From contig JADKBZ010000001.1 in the NCBI GenBank assembly GCA_016714815.1, forward strand, positions 124,001 to 188,000: a stretch of 64,000 nucleotides of DNA, written 5' to 3'. Positions 1 to 9,500 of the stretch are shown piece by piece. Position 1 is the first letter of the stretch; the number at the start of each line of letters is the position of its first letter. The notes under the pieces are model-generated. The model saw nothing but the letters and a program-made list of their open reading frames with translations. It was not told where the DNA came from and ran no database searches. The stretch comes from Holophagales bacterium (GTDB lineage Bacteria; Acidobacteriota; Thermoanaerobaculia; UBA5066). The position numbers were made by a program, and so were the translations under genes.

Positions 1-1
1 C

Positions 2-328
2 CGGATCCGCAGCGACGCGCTCCGGGCGAGCGCCGAGACGGCCCTCGCCGGGGCGGCCCGCGACAACGAGGGGAGACGGCGGGAATCGGCCGCCGGTCTC
101 GCGGCACGGGCGAGGCAGCGGCTCGACGAGGCGCTCGCGATCTCTCCGGGCTGCCTGGCGTGCCACGCCCTCCGCCTCCACGGCCTCGAGCTCGAGGTCG
201 CGATCGCGCGGGCGAGGAAGGACGCCCCCCGGAGGTCCGAGCTCGAAGCGCTCCTCTCGCGCGCGCGGCGCACCGCGGACGCCGTCGAGCGCGCGCAGAG
301 GACCCCTGAAAGGACCGACGAGTACTGA
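2..328 (+). CDS. C-terminal fragment of an unknown protein (5' end outside window)
   Basis: An open frame runs from the window edge to a TGA that overlaps the ATG of the next gene (ATGA), giving about 108 visible residues. They are rich in Ala, Arg and Glu and look alpha-helical. The stretch LDEALAISPGCLACHALRLH resembles the last repeat of a TPR-type helical array, which would fit the tail of a TPR protein or a TPR-bearing serine/threonine kinase. No catalytic motif is visible, so no function is assigned. The overlap suggests translational coupling with the SBBP-repeat protein. Confidence 0.55.
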   Translation, partial: RIRSDALRASAETALAGAARDNEGRRRESAAGLAARARQRLDEALAISPGCLACHALRLHGLELEVAIARARKDAPRRSELEALLSRARRTADAVERAQRTPERTDEY

Positions 329-2502
329 TGCGTTCTCTCCTCCTTCGGGCGCCCGTCGCCGCCTTCTGCATCTGGGGGGCGGCGGCGGCGGACGCCGCCA
401 GCTCCCGCCTCGCCTTCGAAGCCAACCGCGGGCAGGCGGACGGGCGCGTCGCCTTCGTCGCGCGCGGGAGCGGGGGGACCCTCCTCCTGACGGACGACGG
501 CGCGACGTTCGTCTCGGAGGGCGGGCTTCTCCGGATCGTCCCCGCCGGAGGCCGCCCGGTCCCGCCGGAGGGAGTCGATCCGTTGCGCGGCACGGTGAGC
601 TATTTCCGGGGCGCGGACCCCGCGCGTCACCTCCACGCGATTCCGACCTGGGCCCGGGTCGCGTACCGCGACGTCTGGCCCGGGATCGACGTCGTCTTTC
701 ACGGCGAGGAGACCCGCGTCGAGGTCGACTACGTCGTCGCTCCCGGGGTCGACCCGTCCGCCATCGGCGTGGCGCTCCGCGGGGCGGATTCGACACGCCT
801 CGACGAGGACGGGCACCTCGTCGTCGATGCCGTTCCCGGCGGGCTGCGGCTGAGGCGGCCGGTCGCCTACCAGGAGGGGCCGGAAGGGCGTCGCGAGGTC
901 TTCTGCCGGTTCGAGCCGCGCGCCGGCGGGTCGTTCGGAGTCGTCCTCGGCCCGTACGACCGCTCGCGACCTCTCGTCGTCGATCCCGTCGTGGAGTACG
1001 CGAGCCCCCTCGGAGGCGCCGGCCGGGATGCCGCCTGGGCCGTCGCGCGGGATGGAGCCGGGAACGTCTACGTGGCGGGAGAGACCTCCTCCACCGACTT
1101 CCCGGGAGCCTCCGGAGGGCCCCAGGGCGGGAACGCGGGCGGAGTGAGCGACGCGTTCGTCGTGAAGCTCGACCCGACCGGCACGACGCGTCTCTGGGCG
1201 GCCTACCTCGGCGGCTCCGGCCTCGACGTGGCCCGCGCGCTCGCGGTCGATTCCGCGGGCGGGGTCGTCGTGGGGGGCGAGACCTCCTCGACGGACTTCC
1301 CCGGCACCGGCTCCTTCGCCCAGCCTGCGAACGCGGGGCAGAGCGACGGGTTCGTCGCGCGCCTGCCGGCGACGGGGAGCTCCCTCTCCTGGGCCACCTA
1401 CGTCGGGGGCACGGGGGGGCCGGTCGGGGACCGGGTCGACGGGCTCGCCGTGGACGCCGGAGGCGGCGTCCTCCTGACCGGCCGCACCGACTCGACGACG
1501 GGCTTCCCCGTGACGGCGGGCGCCCCGTTCGACGTCTTCCGGGGGGGCGATTTCGACGCGTTCGTCGTCCGGATCTCCGCGAACGGCACGGCGTTCACGT
1601 ACGGCACCTACCTCGGCGGCGATTCGAACGACGCCGGCTTCGGCATCGCGGTCGACGGGGCGGGCCGGGCCTGCGTCACGGGGGGCACGCGATCACCCGA
1701 CTTTCCGATCACGGCGGGAACGGCCTTCCAGGGATCGCCGTTTCAGCTCGACGCCTTTCTCGCGGTGATCCGCCCGGCAGGGAGCGGCTTCGCGGACCTC
1801 GAGTGGTCGACGTTCTTCGGCGGCACCGGCAACGACCGGGGCAACGCCGTCGCGGCCGATTCATCGACCGGGCTCGTCACCGTCGCCGGCCAGACGGCCT
1901 CCACCGACTTCCCGACGCGCTCCGCGGTTCAGGGCAGCCTCGCGGGCGGTACGGACGGCTTCGTCGCGCGCTTCGACCCGGCGGCCTCGGGCGCCGCTTC
2001 TCTCGTCTTCTCGACCTACCTCGGTGGAAGCGGCACGGACGTCGTGTCGGCCGTGGCGCTCGACGCGTCGGGGCGGCCAGCCGTCGCGGGCGAGACGACC
2101 TCGGCCGACTTCGCGACGACCCTCGCCCCGCAGCCGGGCTACGGCGGTGGAGGGGACGCCTTCGTGGCCGAGCTCTCCCCTTCTGGCGGCTCGCTCGATT
2201 TCCTCACGTACCTGGGAGGACCGGGCGGCGACGCCGCGGCCGCCGTCGCCGTCCGGCCGCCGGGGGGCGAGATCTGGGTGGCCGGGCGGACCTCGGGCTC
2301 GTTCCCGGCGGTGAACCCGCTGCAGCCGCCAGGTGGCGGTTCCTCCGACGCGTTTCTCGCCCGCATCGGGCCCGGCCTGCCCGGAGGCGGACCTCTGCCG
2401 CTGGTTCCGGCCTCGGGTCCGCTCTTCCGCGCGGCTCTCGCGGCCCTCGTCGCGGCAGGGGGCCTCGCCCTGCTCGCGCGGCGCGGATCCGCCCCCGCAT
2501 AG
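328..2502 (+). CDS. SBBP-repeat beta-propeller surface protein with sorting-type C-terminus
   Basis: A 724-residue exported protein. Residues 1-23 form a signal peptide. Residues about 25-225 match the N-terminal domain usually found before SBBP repeats (FEANRGQ start, then a VAYRDVWPGIDVVFHG segment). From about residue 235 to 690 there are seven or so repeats of roughly 55-65 residues containing TYLGG, DAFVV(K/R) and VAGxTxSxDFP signatures, typical of seven-bladed beta-propeller (SBBP) proteins. The last 30 residues are Pro-rich linker, hydrophobic helix (ALAALVAAGGLALLA) and a short basic end, resembling PEP-CTERM or IPTL-type sorting tails. Probable role: cell-surface or matrix protein. 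It starts inside the previous gene's stop codon. Ligand unknown. Confidence 0.85.
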   Translation: MRSLLLRAPVAAFCIWGAAAADAASSRLAFEANRGQADGRVAFVARGSGGTLLLTDDGATFVSEGGLLRIVPAGGRPVPPEGVDPLRGTVSYFRGADPARHLHAIPTWARVAYRDVWPGIDVVFHGEETRVEVDYVVAPGVDPSAIGVALRGADSTRLDEDGHLVVDAVPGGLRLRRPVAYQEGPEGRREVFCRFEPRAGGSFGVVLGPYDRSRPLVVDPVVEYASPLGGAGRDAAWAVARDGAGNVYVAGETSSTDFPGASGGPQGGNAGGVSDAFVVKLDPTGTTRLWAAYLGGSGLDVARALAVDSAGGVVVGGETSSTDFPGTGSFAQPANAGQSDGFVARLPATGSSLSWATYVGGTGGPVGDRVDGLAVDAGGGVLLTGRTDSTTGFPVTAGAPFDVFRGGDFDAFVVRISANGTAFTYGTYLGGDSNDAGFGIAVDGAGRACVTGGTRSPDFPITAGTAFQGSPFQLDAFLAVIRPAGSGFADLEWSTFFGGTGNDRGNAVAADSSTGLVTVAGQTASTDFPTRSAVQGSLAGGTDGFVARFDPAASGAASLVFSTYLGGSGTDVVSAVALDASGRPAVAGETTSADFATTLAPQPGYGGGGDAFVAELSPSGGSLDFLTYLGGPGGDAAAAVAVRPPGGEIWVAGRTSGSFPAVNPLQPPGGGSSDAFLARIGPGLPGGGPLPLVPASGPLFRAALAALVAAGGLALLARRGSAPA

Positions 2503-2523
2503 CGGACCGGCTGCGCGCGCGGC

Positions 2524-3275
2524 TCAGCGCGAGTCGAAGACCCGGCAGCCGGGGAGCTCGATCGCCGAGAGAAAGCCCCCATCCCCGCGCCGGTGTCGAT
2601 GCCGGCGAGGCATGGGGTGAGGTAGGCGTCGAGCTGGTCGTCGGGAGTGAGCTTCGACTGCTCCTGGGGCAGCCTCTTGACCGGCGTGTGGCCGAAGACA
2701 ACCCGCTTCCCCGTGTAGCCCTGGTAGAAGGTCCGGCTTCTCTGCCAGAGGAGCGGCCGCGGATCCCGGACCTCGGAAGGGTGAAGCCAGCGCCCCCCCT
2801 CGAGCGGCAGCCCGGCGTGGACGTAGATGGCGTGCTCGTCCTCGTGGAAGAAGGCCAGCCCCTGCATCCACTCCACGACGTCCTCCGGAAAGAAGGCCCC
2901 GGTCGCCATCGAACGCATCTCTTCGGCCGTCGGGTCGTCCTCCCGCGCCGGCACGGGGCCGCCGGTGAACGAGCGGTAGGTGGTGTAGCAGCCGTTCCCG
3001 CGGGGAAGGACGAACTCGGGCGCCCCCTCGCGGCGGGCCTTCAGCCAGGCGTCCTCGTGGTTGCCGCGAAGGAGGACGACCTGCGCCGCCGTTTCCTTCG
3101 GCAGGGCGCGGACGCGGCGGACGACCCCGGCCGGGTCCGGCCCGCGGTCGACGTAGTCGCCGACGAAGAGAAGGGTGTCGTTGGCGTCGAGGACCGGCAG
3201 GCGCGACAGCAGCGTCTCCAGACCCGTCAGGTCCCCGTGCACGTCTCCGATCGCGATCGTCCTTCCGGCCCCCAT
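2524..3275 (-). pseudogene. Metallophosphoesterase (Ser/Thr phosphatase-like), frameshifted near its C-terminus
   Basis: Translation from the ATG at 3275 (AGGAAG upstream) gives a calcineurin-like phosphatase: GDVHGD near residue 10, GDYVDRG near 40, GNHED near 70 and later FGHTPV, the metal-binding motifs of the PPP/bacterial protein-phosphatase family. After LAGIDTGAGMG the frame runs on into unrelated sequence. The expected ending, GGFLSAIELPGCRVFDSR then stop, lies in the next frame and ends at 2524. One more base in the run of five C (plus strand, about 2578-2582) would restore an intact protein of about 250 residues. This is either a real late frameshift or a homopolymer sequencing error. 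The role would be hydrolysis of phosphoprotein or nucleotide phosphoesters in the cytoplasm. Confidence 0.75.
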
Positions 3276-3425
3276 CGTCTCTTCCTTGCGCGGACGATAC
3301 CGGAGGAGCGGCGAAGGAGCACGTCCGGCCCGGGCGGCCCGTCGGAAGGGGCCGCCCGCGGTTCGCCTGCTAACCTGCCCGGTCAGGCCGGCCCCTCGGG
3401 GGTCGAGCCCCTCTCGGAGGCGACG

Positions 3426-4457
3426 ATGCGCGTTCGGATCGGAGTCCTGCTCCTCCTCCTCACCCTCCTCCCGTCTCTCTCCCGCGCCGCCGACACGCCG
3501 GGCACGGACGAGAGGCTGAAGGCGCTGGAGTCGAAGCTGACGGACCTGGAGTTCCAGCTGGACCAGGTGCGGAAGTCGAACGACGACGTCCTCTTCTGGC
3601 TCCGCCTGTCCGACGTGGCCGAGGTCGACAAGGTCTCGATCGCCGGCCCGCCGAACCCCCGAGGCAAGGCGCGCTACGGCATCGCGAACGAGCGGCACCC
3701 GATGCGCTTTGCCCAGTACGTTTTCGTCCCGAAGAAGCTCGACCGGTCGAAGAAGCACCCGGTCGTCGTCCTTCCGCACGGCGGCGTGAACGGCGACTTC
3801 GGGACCTACCACGTCCACATCGTGAAGGAGATGCTCGAGAGAGGGTGGATCGTCCTCGCTCCTGAATACCGCGGCTCGACAGGCTATGGGAAGGCGTTTC
3901 AGGAGGCGATCGACTACGGCGGCCTCGAGGTGGACGACGTCGTGGCCGGCCTCGACTGGGCCGTCGCCGACCTGCCGTACGTCGACGGCTCCCGCGCGGC
4001 GATCGCCGGCTGGAGCCACGGCGGGCTGATCGCCCTGCTCGCCGTGATGCATCACCCGGAAAAGTTCCGCGCGGCCTATGCGGGCGTCCCCGTGACCGAC
4101 CTCGTCACGCGACTCGGCTACCACGAGCAGTCGTACGAGGACCTCTTCGCGGCGAAGAATCACATCGGGAAGAAGGTCGTCGAGGACGTCGACGAGTACC
4201 GGAAGCGGAGCCCGGTCTTCTGGGCCTCGAAGCTGAAGACGCCGCTCCTGATCCACGCCACGACGAACGACCGCGACGTGAACGTGATCGAGACGGAGTA
4301 CCTGGTCAACGCCCTGAAGGCCGAAGGAAAGAAGTTCGAGGTCCGGATCTACAAGGACGCCCCCGCCGGGCACTCCTTCAACCGGATCGACACGCCGTTC
4401 GCCAAGGAGTCGCGGAAGGAGATCTGGGACTTCCTCGAGAAGAACCTCGGGAAGTGA
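3426..4457 (+). CDS. Secreted alpha/beta hydrolase, prolyl oligopeptidase (S9) type
   Basis: A 343-residue protein with a signal peptide (residues 1-21, ending SLSRAA) and a short predicted coiled coil (about 30-55). The rest is an alpha/beta-hydrolase catalytic domain like the C-terminal half of S9 peptidases. An oxyanion-loop motif, VVVLPHGG, is followed by the nucleophile elbow GWSHGG, a late Asp in TTNDRDV and a His in PAGHSF. There is no N-terminal propeller, so it could be a peptidase, esterase or dienelactone-hydrolase-like enzyme. The start has a good GGAGG site. The 3' end overlaps the ROK kinase by 4 bp, so the two are probably cotranscribed. Confidence 0.8.
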   Translation: MRVRIGVLLLLLTLLPSLSRAADTPGTDERLKALESKLTDLEFQLDQVRKSNDDVLFWLRLSDVAEVDKVSIAGPPNPRGKARYGIANERHPMRFAQYVFVPKKLDRSKKHPVVVLPHGGVNGDFGTYHVHIVKEMLERGWIVLAPEYRGSTGYGKAFQEAIDYGGLEVDDVVAGLDWAVADLPYVDGSRAAIAGWSHGGLIALLAVMHHPEKFRAAYAGVPVTDLVTRLGYHEQSYEDLFAAKNHIGKKVVEDVDEYRKRSPVFWASKLKTPLLIHATTNDRDVNVIETEYLVNALKAEGKKFEVRIYKDAPAGHSFNRIDTPFAKESRKEIWDFLEKNLGK

Positions 4458-5371
4458 GGATCGGCATCGACCTCGGCGGGACGAAGACGGAGGCGCTCGC
4501 TCTCGGCGAGGGCGGCCGCGAGCTCCTCCGGCTGCGGCGCCCGACGCCGCCCGACTACGACGGGACGCTCGCGACGATCGCGAGCCTCGTCGCCGAGGTC
4601 GAGTCGACGCTCGGCGCGTGCGGGTCGGTCGGCATCGGGATGCCCGGAACGATCTCCCCCGCGACCGGCCTCGTGAAGAACGCGAACTCGACGTGGCTCC
4701 TGGGCCGCCCGCTCGGGGCCGACCTCTCCCGCCTCCTCGGCCGCGAGGTCCGCCTCGCCAACGACGCGAACTGCTTCGCCCTCTCCGAGGCGTGCGACGG
4801 CGCAGCGGCCGGTGCCGCGTGCGTCTTCGGCGTCATCGTCGGGACCGGCACGGGCGGCGGAATCGTCCTGAACGGGCGCGTCCTTACCGGAACCAACGCG
4901 ATCGCCGGCGAGTGGGGCCACAACCCGCTCCCCTGGCCCGGGCCGGACGAACAGCCCGGCCCTTCCTGCTGGTGCGGGAAGTGCGGCTGCATCGAGACCT
5001 TCCTGTCCGGACCGGGCCTCTCGCGCGACCACCTCGCGGCGACGGGCGAGAAGCGGAGCGCGGACGCGATCGCCGCCGCGGCCGAAGCGGGCGACGCCGG
5101 CGCGACGTCCACGCTCGACCGCCATGCCGGCCGTATGGCCCGCTCTCTCGCGACCATCGTCAACGTCCTCGACCCCGACGTGATCGTCCTCGGCGGCGGC
5201 CTCTCGAACGTGGCCCGGCTCTACTCGGAGGTGCCCCGCCTCTGGAAGACCTGGGCCTTCTCGGACCGGCTCGACACTCGCCTCGTTCCCCCGCGCTGGG
5301 GCGATGCGTCGGGGGTCCGCGGGGCCGCCTGGCTCTGGAGCGAGGAGGAGGCGCAGCCGGCCGGAGGCTGA
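4454..5371 (+). CDS. ROK-family sugar kinase
   Basis: A 305-residue cytoplasmic kinase starting at a GTG that overlaps the hydrolase stop codon. It shows the N-terminal phosphate-binding loop IDLGGTKTEALAL, the second ATP motif IVGTGTGGGIVLNG, the sugar-binding EWGHN, and the ROK zinc signature CWCGKCGCIETFLSG. This set is normal for glucokinase, fructokinase or N-acetylglucosamine kinase, which transfer phosphate from ATP to a hexose C6 hydroxyl. The substrate cannot be fixed from the sequence. The SIS isomerase on the other side of the peptide locus (20738) suggests amino-sugar metabolism, but this is only contextual. Confidence 0.9.
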   Translation: MRIGIDLGGTKTEALALGEGGRELLRLRRPTPPDYDGTLATIASLVAEVESTLGACGSVGIGMPGTISPATGLVKNANSTWLLGRPLGADLSRLLGREVRLANDANCFALSEACDGAAAGAACVFGVIVGTGTGGGIVLNGRVLTGTNAIAGEWGHNPLPWPGPDEQPGPSCWCGKCGCIETFLSGPGLSRDHLAATGEKRSADAIAAAAEAGDAGATSTLDRHAGRMARSLATIVNVLDPDVIVLGGGLSNVARLYSEVPRLWKTWAFSDRLDTRLVPPRWGDASGVRGAAWLWSEEEAQPAGG

Positions 5372-5397
5372 GGCCGGGCACGCGAATACAGGACCTC

Positions 5398-5407
5398 GCG
5401 TTAACGC
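5398..5407. promoter_or_regulatory. Palindrome GCGTTAACGC upstream of the RiPP export operon (copy 1)
   Basis: A perfect 10-bp palindrome lies between the ROK kinase and the first gene of the export operon. The same 10-mer occurs upstream of precursor array A (13303-13312). TTAA-centred 10-mers should be rare in DNA of this composition, so a shared operator is possible. No -35/-10 or -24/-12 promoter is recognisable beside this copy. Confidence 0.35.
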
Positions 5408-5450
5408 AGCGCGGCGCACGGAGCCGGCGCTGTTACCATCCCGGCCTCAA

Positions 5451-6521
5451 GTGCAGCTTCTGGTGGGTCGGGTGGTCTTTGCGGTGTCGGAAATCGACTA
5501 CCGCTGGGAGGACGTCGTGCTCGCGGCGTTCCTGTGGAACGAGTGGGCGGAGGTCGTCGAGCGCGCCCGCCTCGGCCTCGCCCTCTCGGCTCGGGCGGAC
5601 GAGACGGAAGCGGAGGACGGGGATCCGGCCGCCGAGGAGATCGACGCGGCGGCGGCCGAGTTCCGGTACGCGCGAGACCTCGTGACGGCCGTGGAGATGG
5701 AGGCGTGGCTCGCGCGGTGGGGCCTCGACGCCGAGAGCTGGACCGCGTGGATACGGTCGGATCTCCTCCGCCGTCGGCACTCCGGCGCGCCCGCCCCAGT
5801 GGACGGGAAGATGACTGAGGAAGTCGTCCCGGAGGCCGTCTTCACCGAGGCGCTCTGCTCGGGCGCCCTCGACGGCTTCGCCCGCCGGCTCGCCGGCCAC
5901 GCCGCGGTCTTCGAGATGCTCCGCGAGAGCGGCGCCGAGGAAGACCGGGGTTCCGCTCCCGAGCCCGCCGACCTCCCGGAGACGTTTCCGCACCGCATCC
6001 TCGAGGAGTGGCTCCCCGGCCTTTCCCCGGAGACCACGCGCGAGAGGGCGGCCGTCGTCGCACGGCTGGAGCAGGCCTTCCACGACTTCGGGCGACGGGT
6101 CGTCACGCCCGCCGCCGTCGAAGCGCGCGTGCGTGCCCGCCAGGTGGACTGGACCCGGCTCTCCTGCCGGACGCTGCTCCTCCCGCGCGAGGAGATGGCC
6201 CGCGAGGCAGTCCTCTCCATCAGGGAGGACGGCCTGTCTGTCGAGGAGGTGGCGCGGAACGCGAAGGCCGCGGTCGGGGAGCGAACCCTGTTCGTGGACG
6301 AGCTCCCACCCGGTCTCCGGGACCGCCTTCTCGCCGCCCGGAAGGGGGAGCTCCTGGGGCCGCTCCCGTGGGACGACGGGTTCGCCGTCGTCCTCGTCCT
6401 CGAGAAGACGCTCCCGTCCGCCTCCGATGAGACGGTCGCGAAGCGGGCGCGCAGGGACCTTCTGGACAGCCTCGTGTCGCGCGAGATCGACGCGCGGGTG
6501 ACGTGGAGGAGGTCGCCGTGA
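5451..6521 (+). CDS. Parvulin-like (PpiC) peptidyl-prolyl isomerase domain protein of the RiPP export operon
   Basis: First gene of the export operon, 356 residues from the GTG at 5451; GTG codons at 5466, 5472 and 5484 are alternatives and no strong ribosome site settles the choice. Residues about 10-220 are helical and resemble the SurA/PpiC-type chaperone arm. About 225-320 looks like a divergent parvulin domain: LSCRTLLLPREEM, a VGERTLFVDELPP segment and KGELLGPLPWDDGFAVVLVLE. No signal peptide is apparent. Proteins of this kind often accompany C39-ABC/HlyD bacteriocin exporters, possibly helping precursor folding or presentation. The gene overlaps the ABC transporter by 4 bp (GTGA). Prolyl isomerase activity is uncertain because the catalytic residues are not clearly conserved. 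Confidence 0.7.
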   Translation: MQLLVGRVVFAVSEIDYRWEDVVLAAFLWNEWAEVVERARLGLALSARADETEAEDGDPAAEEIDAAAAEFRYARDLVTAVEMEAWLARWGLDAESWTAWIRSDLLRRRHSGAPAPVDGKMTEEVVPEAVFTEALCSGALDGFARRLAGHAAVFEMLRESGAEEDRGSAPEPADLPETFPHRILEEWLPGLSPETTRERAAVVARLEQAFHDFGRRVVTPAAVEARVRARQVDWTRLSCRTLLLPREEMAREAVLSIREDGLSVEEVARNAKAAVGERTLFVDELPPGLRDRLLAARKGELLGPLPWDDGFAVVLVLEKTLPSASDETVAKRARRDLLDSLVSREIDARVTWRRSP

Positions 6522-9500
6522 CGGAGCGTGCCGGTGCGGTCCCGGCGGCGGATGCAAGCGCTCTCCTCGAGGCGCTGCCGATCCTCCGGTTCCTCCCCGC
6601 CGACGCGCGCGCGCTCGTCATCAGCAGCTTCGTCCCCGCGTCCTGCTCCTACGGCTCCGTCATCGTCCGCGAGGGGGAGAAGGCCGACGCCTTCTTCGTC
6701 CTCGCCTCCGGAAAGGCCCGCGTCGTGAAGGAAGGCGCCGCCGGCGGGGAGGTCTCCCTCAACGTCCTCCGCCCCGGCGACAGCTTCGGCGAGGCCGGCC
6801 TCCTCGATCCCGCGGCGATCCGCACTGCCACCGTCCGCGCGTCGGGCGACGTCGAGTTCCTGCGCCTCGACCGGACGGTCTTCGACGCCCTCCTCCGGAT
6901 CCACCCGCAGATCCGGACGAGCTTCGAGCTGCAGGTGAGGCACCGCAGCCTTCACAACTTCTTCCGCCTCTACGGGCCTTTCGCTAAGCTCCCCGCGGAC
7001 GCCCTCGGCGAGCTCCTGACCGAGTTCCAGCCGGTGACCTTCGCGAAGGGAGCCGTCGTCTTCCGGCAGGGCGACCCGCCCGGGCCCCTCTTCGTCGTCG
7101 AGGAGGGGCGGCTCCGCGTCTTCGCCGAGGAGGAGGGCGCACGCCGCCCCCTGAGCTACCTCCGGAAGGGGGACTTCTTCGGGGAGATCTCGGTCTTCAA
7201 GGGAGGGCCGCGAACGGCGACCGTCGAGGCGGTCTCGCCGTGCCGTCTCCTCGCCCTTCCCGCGAAGGCGTTCCAGAAGGCGGCGGCGGAGCACCCGGCT
7301 CTGCGTGACGCCATCGAGAGGCAGATCGAGCAGTACGACTACCGGAAGGTGGCCCGCGTCCCGCTCGACTTCGCCGAGGAGCTTCTCCCTGCCGAGGCGC
7401 AGGTGCGGGGCGTGAGCCCGGACCAGGTGGACCAGGAGGAGGCCGGGGAGGAGGAGGGGGCTGCCGGCGAGGCGCCCTTCGCCACGGCAGACGGTCAGTT
7501 CGTCAAGCGCACGATGAGGATCCGCCGGTTCCCCCACGTGAGGCAGATCGACGAGATGGACTGCGGGGCCGCGTGCACGGCGATGATCTGCCGCTACTAC
7601 GGGCGCGCGGTCAGCCTCTCCCGCATCCGCCAGCTTCTCTTCACCTCCACCGACGGAACGAGCCTCCGGGCCATCTGCCGGGGCGCCGGGGAGCTCGGGC
7701 TCGCGGCCCGCTCGGTGAAGGCCTCGCTCCGGAACCTCTGCCTCATGCCCCTTCCCGCCATCCTCCACTGGGGCGGGAACCACTGGGTCGTCCTCTTCGA
7801 CGTCGACGAGAAGGGCGCACGCATCGCCGACCCCGCGACCGGCATCCGTCGCGTCTCGCGGGCCCAGGTCGAGAAGGAGTGGACCGGGTACGCGGCCCTC
7901 TTCGACTACACCGCCGCGTTCGAGAAGGCGCCCGAGGGGCGCTCGAGCGCCGCGTGGCTCGCCACGTTCTTCCGCCCCCACGCCCCGGTCCTCTCGAAGG
8001 CGATCGCGCTCGCGCTGATCGTCAGCGCGCTCCAGATGGTCCTGCCGGTCTTCACGCAGGTCATCGTCGACAGGGTCCTCGTGGAGAGGGACGAAGGGCT
8101 TCTGCGGGTGATCCTCTTTTCGATGCTGGGGGTCCTCTCGTTCAGCACGCTCGCGATGGTCCTCCAGCGCTACTTCCTCAGCTTCGCGGCCGTCCGGATC
8201 GACGCCGCCACGCTCGACTTCGTCACGCGCCGGCTCCTCGCGCTGCCGATGTCGTACTTCAGCACCCGTAAGACGGGCGACATCCAGCGTCGACTCCAGG
8301 GCCTGCGCAACGTCCGGGAGCTCCTCGTCCAGCAGGGGGTCGCCGGGCTCACCGCCGTCGCGCAGCTCGGCGTGGCGGTCGCCCTCATGCTCGCCTACAG
8401 CCCGCTTCTGGCTGGAGTCTTCCTCGCAACCGCGCCGCTCTACGTGCTGCTGATGCGCTTCTCCGCGCGGCGCCTCAGGCCCATCTTCGGGACGCTCGAG
8501 GAGGCCTTCGGCAAGTACTCGTCGCACCAGATCGACGCGATCAAGGGGATCGAGACGGTCAAGGCCCTCGGCGCCGAGAGCTCGCTGCGTCAATTGATGT
8601 TGGGCCGCTTCCACGGCCTCGCCCGCAAGCAGTTCGACGCCGACTTCACCGTCATGGTCTACGAGGGGGCCGTCCAGGCGGTGACGTTCCTCTCGATGGC
8701 CCTCTTCCTCTGGGCCGGCGCGCGACAGGTGCTCGATGGAGCCCTGACGATCGGCGGCCTCGTGGCCTTCAGCTCCCTCGTGGCGCTCGCGAACGGGCCG
8801 ATCACCACCCTCCTGAATCTCTGGGACCACCTGCAGCTGAGCGTCGTCCTCCTCGACCGCCTGAACGACGTCTTCGAGCCCGAGCCCGAGCAGGGAGAGG
8901 ACCGCTCGCGCCTCCTTCCGGTGAGGTCCCTCGAAGGGCGGGTCACGTTCCGCAACGTCGGCTTCCGCTACGGAGGCCCCGAGTCGCCCCTCATCCTCGA
9001 CGGCATCACCTTCGAGGCCGCGCCCGGCAAGACGATCGCCGTCGTCGGCCGCAGCGGCTCGGGGAAGACGACGCTCGTCAAGTGCCTCTCGGGGCTCCTC
9101 GAGCCGACGGAGGGGACGATCCTCTTCGACGGCGTCGACATGACGACCCTCAACTACCGCGACCTGCGCCGGCAGGTGGGGTTCGTCCTCCAGGAGAACT
9201 ACGTCTTCGACGACACGATCGCCGCGAACATCGCCTTCGGCGAGGAGGAGCCCGACCTGGACCGCGTCCTGTGGGCCGCCCGCGTGGCGAACGCGCACGA
9301 GTTCATCGAGAGGTTCCCGCTCGGGTACGACACCCGCGTCGGCGAGTCGGGCCTCGCGATCTCGGGCGGGCAGAAGCAGCGGGTCGCCATCGCCCGGGCC
9401 GTCTACACGAGCCCTCCCGTCCTCGTCTTCGACGAGGCGACGAGCGCTCTGGACACCGAGTCGGAGAGAGCCGTCAAGGAGAACATGGACCGGCTCCTCG

